Shown in pieces: positions 1-8,679 of a stretch of 49,101 nt of DNA. Numbering within the stretch: the stretch's first letter is position 1; every line of letters begins with the position of its first letter. A model generated the notes under the pieces. It worked only from the letters and a program-made list of their open reading frames with translations, ran no database searches and was not told the DNA's origin. Made by a program: the position numbers and the translations under genes. The stretch comes from Acholeplasmataceae bacterium. Its GTDB lineage: Bacteria; Bacillota_I; Bacilli_A; Acholeplasmatales; Acholeplasmataceae. The stretch covers positions 1 to 49,101 of the forward strand of contig JAFGTQ010000021.1 of the NCBI GenBank assembly GCA_016934015.1. The letters run 5' to 3'.

Positions 1-108
1 AAAATACTAGAATTTGCATAGAAAGTGTATTAATATCATTCATATAGTATCGTATATCAGGGTTAATAAGCGTGATTCTATGATTTAATTGACTCATATT
101 ATTCGATA

Positions 109-137
109 TAGACTTCAAAATCAATAAATGATACAAT
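109..137 (+). promoter_or_regulatory. Promoter of the ABC exporter operon
   Basis: TAGACT (109-114) and TACAAT (132-137) are separated by 17 bases, close to the sigma-A consensus. It lies about 60 bases upstream of the ABC ATPase start. The rest of positions 1-185 shows no gene. Confidence 0.5.
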
Positions 138-197
138 AAACTATAAAGAAAACAAGCAACAAAAAAATATTGTTAATTCAAGCTTGTGGAGAATTTT

Positions 198-1094
198 ATG
201 AATAAAATAATCATCGATGTAAATCATATTACAAAATCCTATGGTCCTAATAAAGGTGTTTTTAACCTTTCGTTTCAAGTGAATCAGGGTGAGGTTTTTG
301 GTTTTATTGGACCCAATGGCGCAGGGAAAACAACGACTATTCGACAACTTCTCGGCTTCATTCAACCTGAAGAAGGATCGTGCTCTATTTTAGGTATGGA
401 TTCAAGAAATGATGCATCTATGATTCAAGAAAGTCTAGGGTACCTTCCTGGTGAAATTTCTTTTTTTGATCAGATGACAGGTCAGTCTTTTCTTGATCTT
501 CTTTGTGAACTTAGGCATTTAAACGATTTAAGTTATCGAAAACATCTCGTTACCTATTTTGATTTAGATACCAATGGTAAAATTCGAAAGATGTCAAAAG
601 GTATGAAGCAAAAATTAGCATTAGTGGCCGCATTCATGCATGAACCACAAGTCTTAATTCTAGATGAGCCTACCAGCGGACTGGATCCATTGATGCAATC
701 AAAATTTGTTGAGTTGATACTTGAAGAAAAGAAGAAGGGAAAAACTATATTAATGAGTTCCCATAGTTTTGAAGAAATAGAACGCACATGTGATCGTGCT
801 GGAATCATAAAAGAAGGGGTTTTGGTTGCTCTTGAGGATATCCACCATTTGAAGCAGTCTCAACGTAAAGCCTATCGAATTCGCTTCAAATATGAAAATG
901 AAGCAAAAGCTTTTGAAATTGAAGGATTCGATAGCACCCCATATAATCCGCTCGAATATGATGTGACGATTAGTGGAGATGTTAACCCCTTGATAAAGTC
1001 TCTAGGAAAATATGTTATTGAAAGTTTAGAAATCAAAATTCAATCACTTGAAGAAATCTTCATGGATTACTACAAAGGGAGTGAAAATCAATGA
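198..1094 (+). CDS. ABC transporter ATP-binding protein
   Basis: ATPase subunit of an ABC-2 type exporter, probably cytoplasmic and bound to the permease encoded next. It is 298 residues from the ATG at 198, preceded by GGAG with a 6-base gap. A GTG at 186 is in frame but overlaps that ribosome site, so the ATG is preferred. Visible motifs are Walker A GPNGAGKTT (about residues 38-46), an ABC signature in the variant form MSKGMKQKL (about 132-140), Walker B LILDEPTSGLD and the switch histidine in SSHSFEE. The C-terminal 80 residues are the extension usual for DrrA/bacitracin-type exporters. The gene overlaps the permease by the ATGA motif. The substrate cannot be read from the sequence; drug, peptide or lipid export are all possible. 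Confidence 0.9.
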   Translation: MNKIIIDVNHITKSYGPNKGVFNLSFQVNQGEVFGFIGPNGAGKTTTIRQLLGFIQPEEGSCSILGMDSRNDASMIQESLGYLPGEISFFDQMTGQSFLDLLCELRHLNDLSYRKHLVTYFDLDTNGKIRKMSKGMKQKLALVAAFMHEPQVLILDEPTSGLDPLMQSKFVELILEEKKKGKTILMSSHSFEEIERTCDRAGIIKEGVLVALEDIHHLKQSQRKAYRIRFKYENEAKAFEIEGFDSTPYNPLEYDVTISGDVNPLIKSLGKYVIESLEIKIQSLEEIFMDYYKGSENQ

Positions 1095-1891
1095 ATTGGA
1101 CGCTCTTCAAAGCAACGCTAAAAGCCAATTATAAGGTTCTTATCATTATTTTCCTCATCTTGATGATGTATTCATCAATCATTATCGGTATGTATGATCC
1201 TTCTTCGATGGAAGCTTGGGATGCTATGTTATCACTGCTGCCTGAGTCGTTATTAAAAGCAATGAACTTTACGATGGATGAAGCTTCCTTTTTAGGCTAT
1301 ATTGCAGGATACTATTATGGATTTATCATTGTAATGTTTCCTCTCATTTATATCGCAATTATAGGTCAACGGATGATTGCACGTTATGTGGATACTGGTT
1401 CCATGAGTTTTTTGCTCGCTACACCCAATACGAGAAAGAAAATTGCCACAACACAAGGCCTTTATCTTTTTGTTAGTACCATGGTGCTCTTAATCTTAAC
1501 TGCATTGATGATTTTGATATTTGGAATCTTGATGTTCCGAGGAGAACTATCCATCGGAAGATTCATCATACTAAATCTCAACGTGATTGCTTTATTTGTT
1601 TTATTATCAGGGATAGCGTTTTTGGCAAGTGCTGCCTTCAATGAAGTGAGATTAGCAGTATCTATCGGTGCGGGTATCCCCTTTGGATTCTTCATCGTCG
1701 AGATGTTATCAGGCGTTTCTGAAGACTTAAGTTTTTTGAGATACTTCACACCATTTACTCTTTTCAATACGAGTAAAATTTTGGCCAGTGATTCCATCGT
1801 ATGGCTTCACATGGGTGTTTTAGTAATATTGGGACTCATCTGCTATATCGTAGGAGTCTATATCTTCGACAAAAAAGATTTACATATTTAG
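1091..1891 (+). CDS. ABC-2 family transporter permease
   Basis: Membrane subunit of the exporter, 266 residues with about six hydrophobic segments spread over the whole length, beginning at residues 17-35. A soluble loop after the first segment (residues 37-68) probably lies outside the membrane. The ATGA overlap with the ATPase indicates translational coupling and a two-gene operon. Length and hydropathy fit ABC-2 permeases of the antibiotic or peptide exporter group; no extra domain is present. The substrate is unknown. No terminator was found just after the stop codon. Confidence 0.85.
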   Translation: MNWTLFKATLKANYKVLIIIFLILMMYSSIIIGMYDPSSMEAWDAMLSLLPESLLKAMNFTMDEASFLGYIAGYYYGFIIVMFPLIYIAIIGQRMIARYVDTGSMSFLLATPNTRKKIATTQGLYLFVSTMVLLILTALMILIFGILMFRGELSIGRFIILNLNVIALFVLLSGIAFLASAAFNEVRLAVSIGAGIPFGFFIVEMLSGVSEDLSFLRYFTPFTLFNTSKILASDSIVWLHMGVLVILGLICYIVGVYIFDKKDLHI

Positions 1892-2603
1892 AAATATCCT
1901 GCCAAGATAAAAAAGTTTCAACAAAGAATTCTGTTTTTGTTTTTCAATACATCGTGTTGATAATCAAAATAATGATTTATTTTTGGAATCCAGAGTGGAC
2001 TTAACAATTATTGTTCCTGGTTGGTATGATGTTTTATAAGCGGGTTATACACCCTATGTATAGTTCCGAAATGACTCGATGATCAGCCCATGAAAAAATT
2101 ACAATATACTCACTGATAATGAAGAATAAATAACTTATGGTGTTAATTGTAATTTGCTGAGCCGTTTTCAAGAGGTGCTAAAATTATATTAACCCCCTGT
2201 ATCTTAGACAATTTGAATCGAGTTTTTATTGGTTTTAAACTAAACATATTTGTTTTATATAATCTCGGATAGTAAACACTTGGGCTATTTGAATTGAAAT
2301 TATTAATTACAAGCAATTTATGGAAATACTTATGGAAGCTAAAAAAGGAATATTGCTAAAAACTGTTATTAATTATAGAATAAGTGCAATAGGATACCTA
2401 AATTATGTGTTTTAGTTAAGCCATAATTAAATGGTGCGTAAATTCTAAATAAATGTGCACAATTGTATTAAAATAAATCATACAACCCACAAAATTATAT
2501 TTAATTTGATATATTATTTTGAATCTTTGTCATAAATTTGCACAAAGAAAATTTTCTTTTGAACTTTTCTATTTTCTCGTATAATATAATTAAGAATTGA
2601 AAG
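1892..2603. other. Gene-poor region of about 0.7 kb, possible decayed sequence
   Basis: No convincing gene was found. Two weak readings exist. One is an open frame without a start codon at 1911-2039 (+), ending in the residues DLTIIVPGWYDVL. The other is a 31-codon frame at 2320-2415 (+) without a ribosome site. Both could be remnants or chance. The end of the region holds the promoter of the next gene: TTTTGA (2557-2562), 17 bases, TATAAT (2580-2585). Confidence 0.4.
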
Positions 2604-2615
2604 TTGGGATATATT

Positions 2616-3143
2616 ATGATTCAATATAAATTCAAAGAAGCATTGATAATTAGAGAAGCAATTAGAGAAGACGCCAAAATAATTCTTGAATATTTGAAAA
2701 TCATTGGGGGAGAGACCAATAATCTCTTAATCGATATGAATGGTTTACCATATACAATTGAAGAAGAGGAAAAAATCATTGAAGACAGAATTAAATCAGT
2801 TAATTCAAAAATTTTTCTTGGCTTTATCAATGGAAAAATTGTTTCTTCACTTAGCTTTTCAGGATCAAACCGGAAGAGAATTGCCCATAATGTAGATTTG
2901 GGTATATCGGTTCTAAAGGCTTTTTGGGGAAGAGGAATCGGGCAGAAAATGATGGAGTATGCACTTGATTACGCAAAAGGAACTAAGGTAATAAAAAATG
3001 TATTTCTCGAAGTTCGTACTGATAATATTCGTGCAATCAAGTTTTATGAAAAACAAGGATTTGAGAAGCTAACAATTCTTGAAAACAAAATTCTAATCGA
3101 AAAAAAATACTATGACGATGTCTTGATGGTTAAACACTTATGA
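2616..3143 (+). CDS. GNAT family N-acetyltransferase
   Basis: Acetyl-CoA-dependent N-acetyltransferase of the GNAT fold, 175 residues from the ATG at 2616. A TTG at 2604 is in frame, but neither start has a strong ribosome site, so the start is uncertain. The acetyl-CoA binding motif A is clear: GISVLKAFWGRGIGQKMMEYAL, in which the R/Q-x-x-G-x-G loop is GRGIGQ. Motif B follows as LEVRTDNIRAIKFYEKQGFE. The gene overlaps the next GNAT gene by four bases, so the two are likely co-translated. The layout resembles RimL/YhhY-type enzymes, but the acceptor (protein, small molecule or antibiotic) cannot be told. Confidence 0.85.
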   Translation: MIQYKFKEALIIREAIREDAKIILEYLKIIGGETNNLLIDMNGLPYTIEEEEKIIEDRIKSVNSKIFLGFINGKIVSSLSFSGSNRKRIAHNVDLGISVLKAFWGRGIGQKMMEYALDYAKGTKVIKNVFLEVRTDNIRAIKFYEKQGFEKLTILENKILIEKKYYDDVLMVKHL

Positions 3144-3619
3144 CAGTTCATGGGATGAAAAAGTTTCTTAAACATATCGAAGAACAATACGTTACTCTTG
3201 AAGATGACTTAATCAAACTGGTTCTTGACAAGATGACCGAGCCAATTGAAATGACATGCAATCTTCCTGCTTACCTGTTTGTTATCGTAAAAAAAGATAC
3301 TGAAGAGATTGTTGGAGAATGTGATTTTAGAATTGGAACCAATGAATCAGTGAATTACGCCGGTCAGATTGGATATATCATTTACAACCAATATAGAGGT
3401 CATCAATACGCATATCATGCACTAATGTTGTTGCTAGAATTGGGCCGTAGACATCAATATCCCAAGATTATTGTCACAAGTAATCCAGAAAATATAGCAT
3501 CCATAAAGACAATCATAAAAGCAGAAGGCAAATTCATTAAAGTCATTGATGTCCCGAAGGATCATGGATTATACAAGCACGGTGAATACAAGATGAGCGT
3601 ATATGAATTTAGATTATGA
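3140..3619 (+). CDS. GNAT-like N-acetyltransferase
   Basis: Second acetyltransferase-like protein, 159 residues, whose ATG overlaps the stop of the preceding GNAT gene. The family is suggested by the strand GECDFRIG, the motif GYIIYNQYRGHQYAYHALMLL in the position of the acetyl-CoA pyrophosphate loop, and VTSNPENIASIKTIIKAEG near the end (compare N-x-x-S-x-x in RimJ/RimL enzymes). The loop RGHQYA departs from the usual R/Q-G-x-G-x-G/A. It may be a diverged RimJ/RimL-type enzyme. The tandem pair suggests related roles. Its substrate is unknown. Confidence 0.75.
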   Translation: MTVHGMKKFLKHIEEQYVTLEDDLIKLVLDKMTEPIEMTCNLPAYLFVIVKKDTEEIVGECDFRIGTNESVNYAGQIGYIIYNQYRGHQYAYHALMLLLELGRRHQYPKIIVTSNPENIASIKTIIKAEGKFIKVIDVPKDHGLYKHGEYKMSVYEFRL

Positions 3620-3621
3620 AA

Positions 3622-3656
3622 AATGGAATTGGATTTTTCCCAATTCCATTTATTTA
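3622..3656 (+). terminator. Terminator after the GNAT pair
   Basis: An 11-base perfect inverted repeat, AATGGAATTGG (3622-3632) and CCAATTCCATT (3640-3650), with a 7-base loop lies directly after the stop codon. The tail is T-rich rather than a pure T run. Confidence 0.6.
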
Positions 3657-3775
3657 TATTCTATCAACAATCAAATAATTTTTCCGTTTGCATTTTGGTT
3701 GTTTTAATCTTGATAGTACTGCATCTTACACCATCATACTATGAATACGATGTTCACAATTATTTCTTTGAAATA

Positions 3776-6256
3776 CTAAATAAAGAGATTATGGTTTGCT
3801 TGCATAGTGTCTGCAAGATAACTAGCAACACCTGCGACTTCAACACCATCAATCAATTCTTCCTCTTTAATTCCCATGATATCCATGGACATCGCACATG
3901 CGACAATTTTAACACCCATAGCTTGCGCATTTGTCATCAATGTTTCTAATGAATCGACATTCTTTTTCTTCATAATCCCTTTGATCATCTTAGGACCCAT
4001 GCCTAACATATTCATGTTAGAAATAGGTAATTTTTTGGTGCCTCTAGGCATCATAAAGCCAAACATTTTTTCAATAAAGGCTTTTTTAACTCTGACCTTT
4101 TTTGCTTTTCTTAAAACATTTAAACCCCAGAATGTGAAGAATAAGGACACATCTTTACCTAAAGATTTAGCACCAGATGCGATAATGAATGCTGCAATTG
4201 CTTTATCTAAATCTTGGCTAAAAACAACAATGGTTGTTCCTGAAGGACCTTCCTTGATTTCATAACCTTGTTTATTTTGCTTAACAGCGCCCTTCTTCAA
4301 ATAAGCAGTAATCACTTTGCCTTCTTTTTCAACATTTAATAGCGTGTTTCCTGTTTTATCTGCCCAAGCTTTAATATCCTTCATGAAGCCTGGATCGGTT
4401 GCTTTAACTTCAAGGATTTCTTGGTCGTTTAACTCCTGCATTGTTTGATATACCTTAACAATAGGACCTGGACACTGTAATCCACAAGCATCAACACTAA
4501 TCTTGACTTTCTTTTCATCAACTACTGGAATTGCTTCTTCCAATGTTTTCAAATTTATGACTGGGACTCCAAGTTCATCAATGAGTGTGAAACAAATTTC
4601 ACTACCATCATGATCATAAACGCAAGAATAAGATTTGAAACCACCATCTAAGTTTTTTACATTAAAACCATGCTGTTTTAACACACGTGCAGCTGTATAT
4701 CCTCTTGTTCCAACATGGCAGTAAACATAAATAGGTTGATCCTTTGGAATTTCATCTAGATGATCACGGAGTTCAGTTAAAGGAATATTAACGGAACCTG
4801 GTAAGTATTCTAACATGTACTCTGCACGCTCTCTTATATCTAAAACAAATGATCCTTTAGCAGCAAGTTCATGCATTTCATTCCATGTAACAGTATCAAC
4901 CATACCTTTTAAAATATTATCTGCAACAAAGCCGATCATATTGACAGGATCTTTAGCTGATGAGAATGGGGGAGCATAGGCTAAATCAATGTTCTTAAGT
5001 GAAGTAATTTTCATTTTTGCGTAAATTGCAGTTGCAATAACATCAATTCGCTTATCAACACCCTCACCACCAACGGCTTGAGCACCATAAATTTCTTCAG
5101 TATTTGGATTGAAAAGTACCTTAAGAGCCATGGGCTCAGCATTCGGGTAATAACTTGCATGTGATGTAGGGTGTATATGAATCGCTTTATAGGGTAAATT
5201 TAATTGTTTTAATGTTTTTTCATTTAAACCTGTAGATGCGATATTAAGCTCTAAAAGTTTAGCTGCTGATGTTGCAAGCGTTCCTTCATAAGTGTCATCA
5301 ATTCCACAAATATGGTTAGCAACAAAACGTCCTTGTTTATTAGCAGGACCTGCTAATGCTGCTAGCATGTGGTTTTTAGATACGATATGTGGCACTTCAA
5401 CAACATCACCAATGGCATAAATATCTGGATCAGTTGTTAACATATGTTCGTTAACCTTAACAGCTCCACGCTCTGTGAGTTCAAGACCTGCATCTTTTGC
5501 TAGTTTATTGTCAGGTTTAACACCAATAGCAAATATAGTCAAGTCTGTCATCACTTTTGTGCCACTTGCTAATGTAATTTGCTTACCTTCTTGATCAAAT
5601 GATTTGACACCATCATTAAGGATTAAAGATATACCTTGTTCAACGATATGTTGATGCATAATTTGTGCCATTTCAAAGTCAAACATATTCATGATTTGAG
5701 GTGCCATTTCAATAAGAGTTACCTTCATACCTAAATGATGTAGATTTTCCATCATTTCAATACCAATAAAACCCCCACCGATCACAGCAACTTTTTTCGG
5801 TTTGTTTTCTTTGATGAATGATTTGATCAAATCCATATCTGGAATGTTACGAAGTGTAAATAAATTTATAGCTTCATTTATTCCTGAAATTGGTGGTTTA
5901 ATTGGTTGAGAACCCGTTGATAAAATCAGTTTGTCATATGTTTCTGTATAGGTTTGATTGGTTTTTAAATCACTAATTTTTATTTCATGACGATTACGAT
6001 CTATCGATAAAACTTCATGAAATGTTCTAACATCAATATTGAATTTTTTTTGCATATCATCAGCTGATTGTACGATTAATGCATCGCGAGAGCTAATTAC
6101 TCCACCAATGTGATATGGTAGACCACAGTTTGCAAAACTAATAAACTCGCCTCTTTCAAAAAGTATAATTTCAGCGAATTCATCTAAACGTCTAAGACGT
6201 GCAGCAGTTGTTGCCCCACCGGCAACTCCTCCAACAATTAGAATTTTCTTTTTCAT
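3776..6256 (-). CDS. CoA-disulfide reductase-like flavoprotein with rhodanese, TusA and DsrE domains
   Basis: Large multi-domain thiol or sulfur redox protein, 826 residues. The start is the ATG at 6256, preceded by GGAGGA; a longer frame upstream lacks such a site. Residues 1 to about 455 form a pyridine-nucleotide disulfide oxidoreductase with FAD motif GGVAGGATTAAR and the single active cysteine in SFANCGLPYHIGG (Cys44), as in CoA-disulfide reductases and NADH oxidases. Next comes a rhodanese domain (about 463-555) with active loop CHVGTRG. A TusA/SirA domain (about 585-655) has CGLQCPGP, and a DsrE/DsrF-like domain runs to the C-terminus. Family knowledge suggests reduction of CoA or persulfide disulfides with NAD(P)H and sulfane-sulfur relay between domains. 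It appears to be a single-gene unit. Confidence 0.9.
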   Translation of the reverse strand: MKKKILIVGGVAGGATTAARLRRLDEFAEIILFERGEFISFANCGLPYHIGGVISSRDALIVQSADDMQKKFNIDVRTFHEVLSIDRNRHEIKISDLKTNQTYTETYDKLILSTGSQPIKPPISGINEAINLFTLRNIPDMDLIKSFIKENKPKKVAVIGGGFIGIEMMENLHHLGMKVTLIEMAPQIMNMFDFEMAQIMHQHIVEQGISLILNDGVKSFDQEGKQITLASGTKVMTDLTIFAIGVKPDNKLAKDAGLELTERGAVKVNEHMLTTDPDIYAIGDVVEVPHIVSKNHMLAALAGPANKQGRFVANHICGIDDTYEGTLATSAAKLLELNIASTGLNEKTLKQLNLPYKAIHIHPTSHASYYPNAEPMALKVLFNPNTEEIYGAQAVGGEGVDKRIDVIATAIYAKMKITSLKNIDLAYAPPFSSAKDPVNMIGFVADNILKGMVDTVTWNEMHELAAKGSFVLDIRERAEYMLEYLPGSVNIPLTELRDHLDEIPKDQPIYVYCHVGTRGYTAARVLKQHGFNVKNLDGGFKSYSCVYDHDGSEICFTLIDELGVPVINLKTLEEAIPVVDEKKVKISVDACGLQCPGPIVKVYQTMQELNDQEILEVKATDPGFMKDIKAWADKTGNTLLNVEKEGKVITAYLKKGAVKQNKQGYEIKEGPSGTTIVVFSQDLDKAIAAFIIASGAKSLGKDVSLFFTFWGLNVLRKAKKVRVKKAFIEKMFGFMMPRGTKKLPISNMNMLGMGPKMIKGIMKKKNVDSLETLMTNAQAMGVKIVACAMSMDIMGIKEEELIDGVEVAGVASYLADTMQANHNLFI

Positions 6257-6483
6257 ATTTGTTCCTCCAACGCCTAATAATATACGCATTTTATTCATTT
6301 TTGTCAACCAATTCGTAAATTGAACTTATCTTATTATGTATGTTTTTAAAGCTATCTTAGTTATATGGTTTCATCAGTCTAAATTATATCGGTAAGTAGC
6401 AATCCAATATCAAATTAATTCGTTTGTAAATACACTAATAAATTTATTTATCGATTAATCAAAGTGAGTTAACAATGGGTTAA

Positions 6484-6603
6484 CTTTCTGAAAGATATAA
6501 TGATCATACATTTGAGTTTTACTGTGAAATTTTCAAGCACTGGTTTGGGGAAAATCTAAAGGATATTAATCATCCAAGAGTCATAGAATTTAGACCAATG
6601 TAA
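6484..6603 (+). pseudogene. C-terminal fragment of an unidentified protein
   Basis: A 39-codon open frame ends in TAA and lacks a start. It follows an in-frame stop at 6481-6483. Its translation has a protein-like composition rich in aromatic and charged residues, including ERYNDHTFEFYCEIF and HPRVIEFRPM just before the stop. This looks like the tail of a deleted or decayed gene. The parent family was not recognised, and chance cannot be excluded for so short a frame. Confidence 0.35.
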
Positions 6604-6721
6604 ATAGATGAATGAAACAACAACTGCTAATGATTTGATGATAAATATATGCACATTATAAAATTTAGATTAACGCCTAAATAAGTAAATTTCTAAAAAT
6701 GTCTGAAAACAATAATTTCAT

Positions 6722-6768
6722 CTTATTTCATAGTGAAATAGTCTTTTTTGTTTCTAAAATGAAATAAG
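6722..6768. promoter_or_regulatory. TATTTCA/TGAAATA inverted-repeat cluster, possible operator
   Basis: CTTATTTCA (6722-6730) is a perfect inverted match to TGAAATAAG (6760-6768), and a third copy, TGAAATA, lies at 6734-6740. The distal copy falls where the -35 element of the peptidase promoter would be, 17 bases before TATAAT (6784-6789). It may be a repressor site or a hairpin; no regulator is known. Confidence 0.4.
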
Positions 6769-6810
6769 GATATTAAGATATGCTATAATTTTTTTAAAGG
6801 AGTGATAAAA

Positions 6811-8610
6811 TTGAAAAAGCAATTACCAAAACGTCATGAACTTGATGTGAATGTTACATGGGATATGGCCAATCTATTTAAAAATGAAGCATTATATCAA
6901 GAAGCTTTTGATTTAGTTGAAAAGGATATTGATCGATTTTGTAAAAAGTTTGAAAACAAACTAAACTCAAAAGAAATGATTAATGAAGCATTGACAATGT
7001 TTCAAGATATTCAAGCAAGATTATCAAGAATTGGTGCATATGGATCATTACAATCTAGTACAGATTCTATTTCTGAAGAAAACCAAATGCGACAAGGAAA
7101 AGCGATGATTCGTTTCCAAAGTATTTCAAAGAAAATGGCATTTTTATCGAATGAATTGAAACAAAATTCAGATGAATTATTACTAGAAGCATCAAAAACG
7201 AATGAAAACAATCGTTATTATTTAGAAGAAATTATTGAAGATAAGAAACATGCACTTATTCCTGAAGTTGAAAAAACTTTAGTAGCTTTATCTCCGGTAC
7301 TCAACGCTTCATATATGAATTATAATCGTTTCAAATTAGCGGATATGAAGTTCAATGATTTTGTTGTCGATGGTATTACATATCCAAATTCGTTCACACT
7401 TTTTGAAAATGAATATGAATATGAAGAAAACACACAAGTGAGAAGAAGCGCTTACGAGACTTTCTATGAAAAGCTTGCAGAATACCAACATGGATTTGCA
7501 AGTAACTATCAAGCACATGTTCAAAAAGAAAAGATCATGTCTGAACTTAGAGGTTTTACCAGTGTCTTTGATTATTTACTGCATGATCAAAAGGTGACAA
7601 AAGATTTCATGGACCGTCAAATTGACTTAATCATGGAAAAACTAGCTCCTGCGATGAGAAAATATGCGATTCTTTTAAAGAAGGTTCATGGACTCGATAA
7701 AATGACTTATGCAGATTTAAAAATTGCAGTTGATCCGAAATTTGAACCTCAGGTAACCATTGAAGAATCTAAAGCATTACTTAAAGAAGGTTTATCAGTT
7801 TTAGGTAATGAATATGGTGAAATTGTAAGACGTGCATTTGATGAAAGATGGATTGATTTTCCACAAAATCAAGGGAAATCAACCGGTGGTTTTTGTTCAT
7901 CACCTTATGGTGCATCCTCTTATATATTAATTAATTGGAACGGTCAAATGGATGAAGTAATGGTCTTAGCACATGAGATTGGACATGCAGGGCATTTCCA
8001 ATACGCCAATAGCAATCAAAGTATTTTAAACACTCGACCATCCATGTATTTTATTGAAGCACCATCCACTACGAACGAGTTATTAATGGCGAACCACTTA
8101 ATTAAAAAAGCGAAATCGGAACGAGAAAAAACATGGTTAAGATCTGTGATGATTTCAAGAACTTATTACCATAATTGTGTCACACATCTACTGGAAGCTG
8201 CCTTCCAAAGAGAGGTTTATAATCGAGTTGATCAAAAACAACCTCTATCAGCCCATATTTTAAAAAATATTAAACTTGATGTTTTAAGAAAATTCTGGGG
8301 TGATGCCGTAGAAATTCCTGATTGGGCTGGCTTGACTTGGATGAGACAACCACATTATTTCATGGGTTTATATCCTTATACGTATTCTGCAGGACTTACA
8401 TTAGGCACTAAAGTATCCAAGATGATTGAAAATCATGAAATTCAACCTCAAGATTGGATTAATGTGTTAAAAGCAGGTGGAACAAAAACACCACTTGAAT
8501 TAGCGAAGATGGTTGGCGTTGATTTATCGACAGATCAAACACTCACTGAAGTCATCCATGAAGTGTCCATGATCATTGAAGATATCATTAAGAACCAAAT
8601 TGAATCATAA
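6811..8610 (+). CDS. pepF: Oligoendopeptidase F (M3 family zinc metallopeptidase)
   Basis: Cytoplasmic zinc endopeptidase that cuts short peptides, 599 residues, normal for PepF (about 600). The start is the TTG at 6811, placed 8 bases after AAAGGAG. A GTG at 6802 is in frame but overlaps that site. The catalytic motif HEIGHAGH (zinc ligands His388 and His392, catalytic Glu389) is present. The third ligand, a glutamate, is expected in FIEAPSTTNELLM about 25 residues later. The N-terminal part is the helical PepF/M3B region. It is a single gene closed by a strong terminator. It probably recycles peptides in an organism that also carries an amino-acid importer next door. Confidence 0.95.
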   Translation: MKKQLPKRHELDVNVTWDMANLFKNEALYQEAFDLVEKDIDRFCKKFENKLNSKEMINEALTMFQDIQARLSRIGAYGSLQSSTDSISEENQMRQGKAMIRFQSISKKMAFLSNELKQNSDELLLEASKTNENNRYYLEEIIEDKKHALIPEVEKTLVALSPVLNASYMNYNRFKLADMKFNDFVVDGITYPNSFTLFENEYEYEENTQVRRSAYETFYEKLAEYQHGFASNYQAHVQKEKIMSELRGFTSVFDYLLHDQKVTKDFMDRQIDLIMEKLAPAMRKYAILLKKVHGLDKMTYADLKIAVDPKFEPQVTIEESKALLKEGLSVLGNEYGEIVRRAFDERWIDFPQNQGKSTGGFCSSPYGASSYILINWNGQMDEVMVLAHEIGHAGHFQYANSNQSILNTRPSMYFIEAPSTTNELLMANHLIKKAKSEREKTWLRSVMISRTYYHNCVTHLLEAAFQREVYNRVDQKQPLSAHILKNIKLDVLRKFWGDAVEIPDWAGLTWMRQPHYFMGLYPYTYSAGLTLGTKVSKMIENHEIQPQDWINVLKAGGTKTPLELAKMVGVDLSTDQTLTEVIHEVSMIIEDIIKNQIES

Positions 8611-8622
8611 CTAAACGAAATC

Positions 8623-8652
8623 AAAAAAGGCTAGATTTTCTTAGCCTTTTTT
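8623..8652. terminator. Bidirectional terminator between pepF and the ABC permease
   Basis: AAAAAAGGCTA (8623-8633) pairs perfectly with TAGCCTTTTTT (8642-8652) around an 8-base loop. A/T runs on both sides let it serve both convergent operons. Confidence 0.9.
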
Positions 8653-8679
8653 TGTTTATAAATCAGTTTTTATTTCTTA

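Larger units (their letters stand above)
6257..6810. other. Intergenic region before the peptidase gene
   Basis: About 550 bases between divergent genes. It holds a coding-like gene fragment (6484-6603), a cluster of TATTTCA/TGAAATA repeats (6722-6768) and a -10 element TATAAT (6784-6789) for the peptidase gene. The remainder, 6257-6480 and 6604-6720, shows nothing recognisable. Confidence 0.5.

Noticed and set aside
1801-2004. Open frame of 67 codons overlapping the end of the ABC permease
   Set aside because: It lies mostly in a different frame of the permease gene, has no ribosome site and no recognisable features.
2200-2250. Sequence resembling a type II CRISPR repeat (AGTTTTTATTGGTTTTAAAC)
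   Set aside because: Only one copy is present, there are no spacers and no cas genes.
3876-4265. Plus-strand frame of 129 codons inside the sulfur-redox gene
   Set aside because: It is the antisense of the DsrE-TusA coding region and has the composition of a shadow frame.
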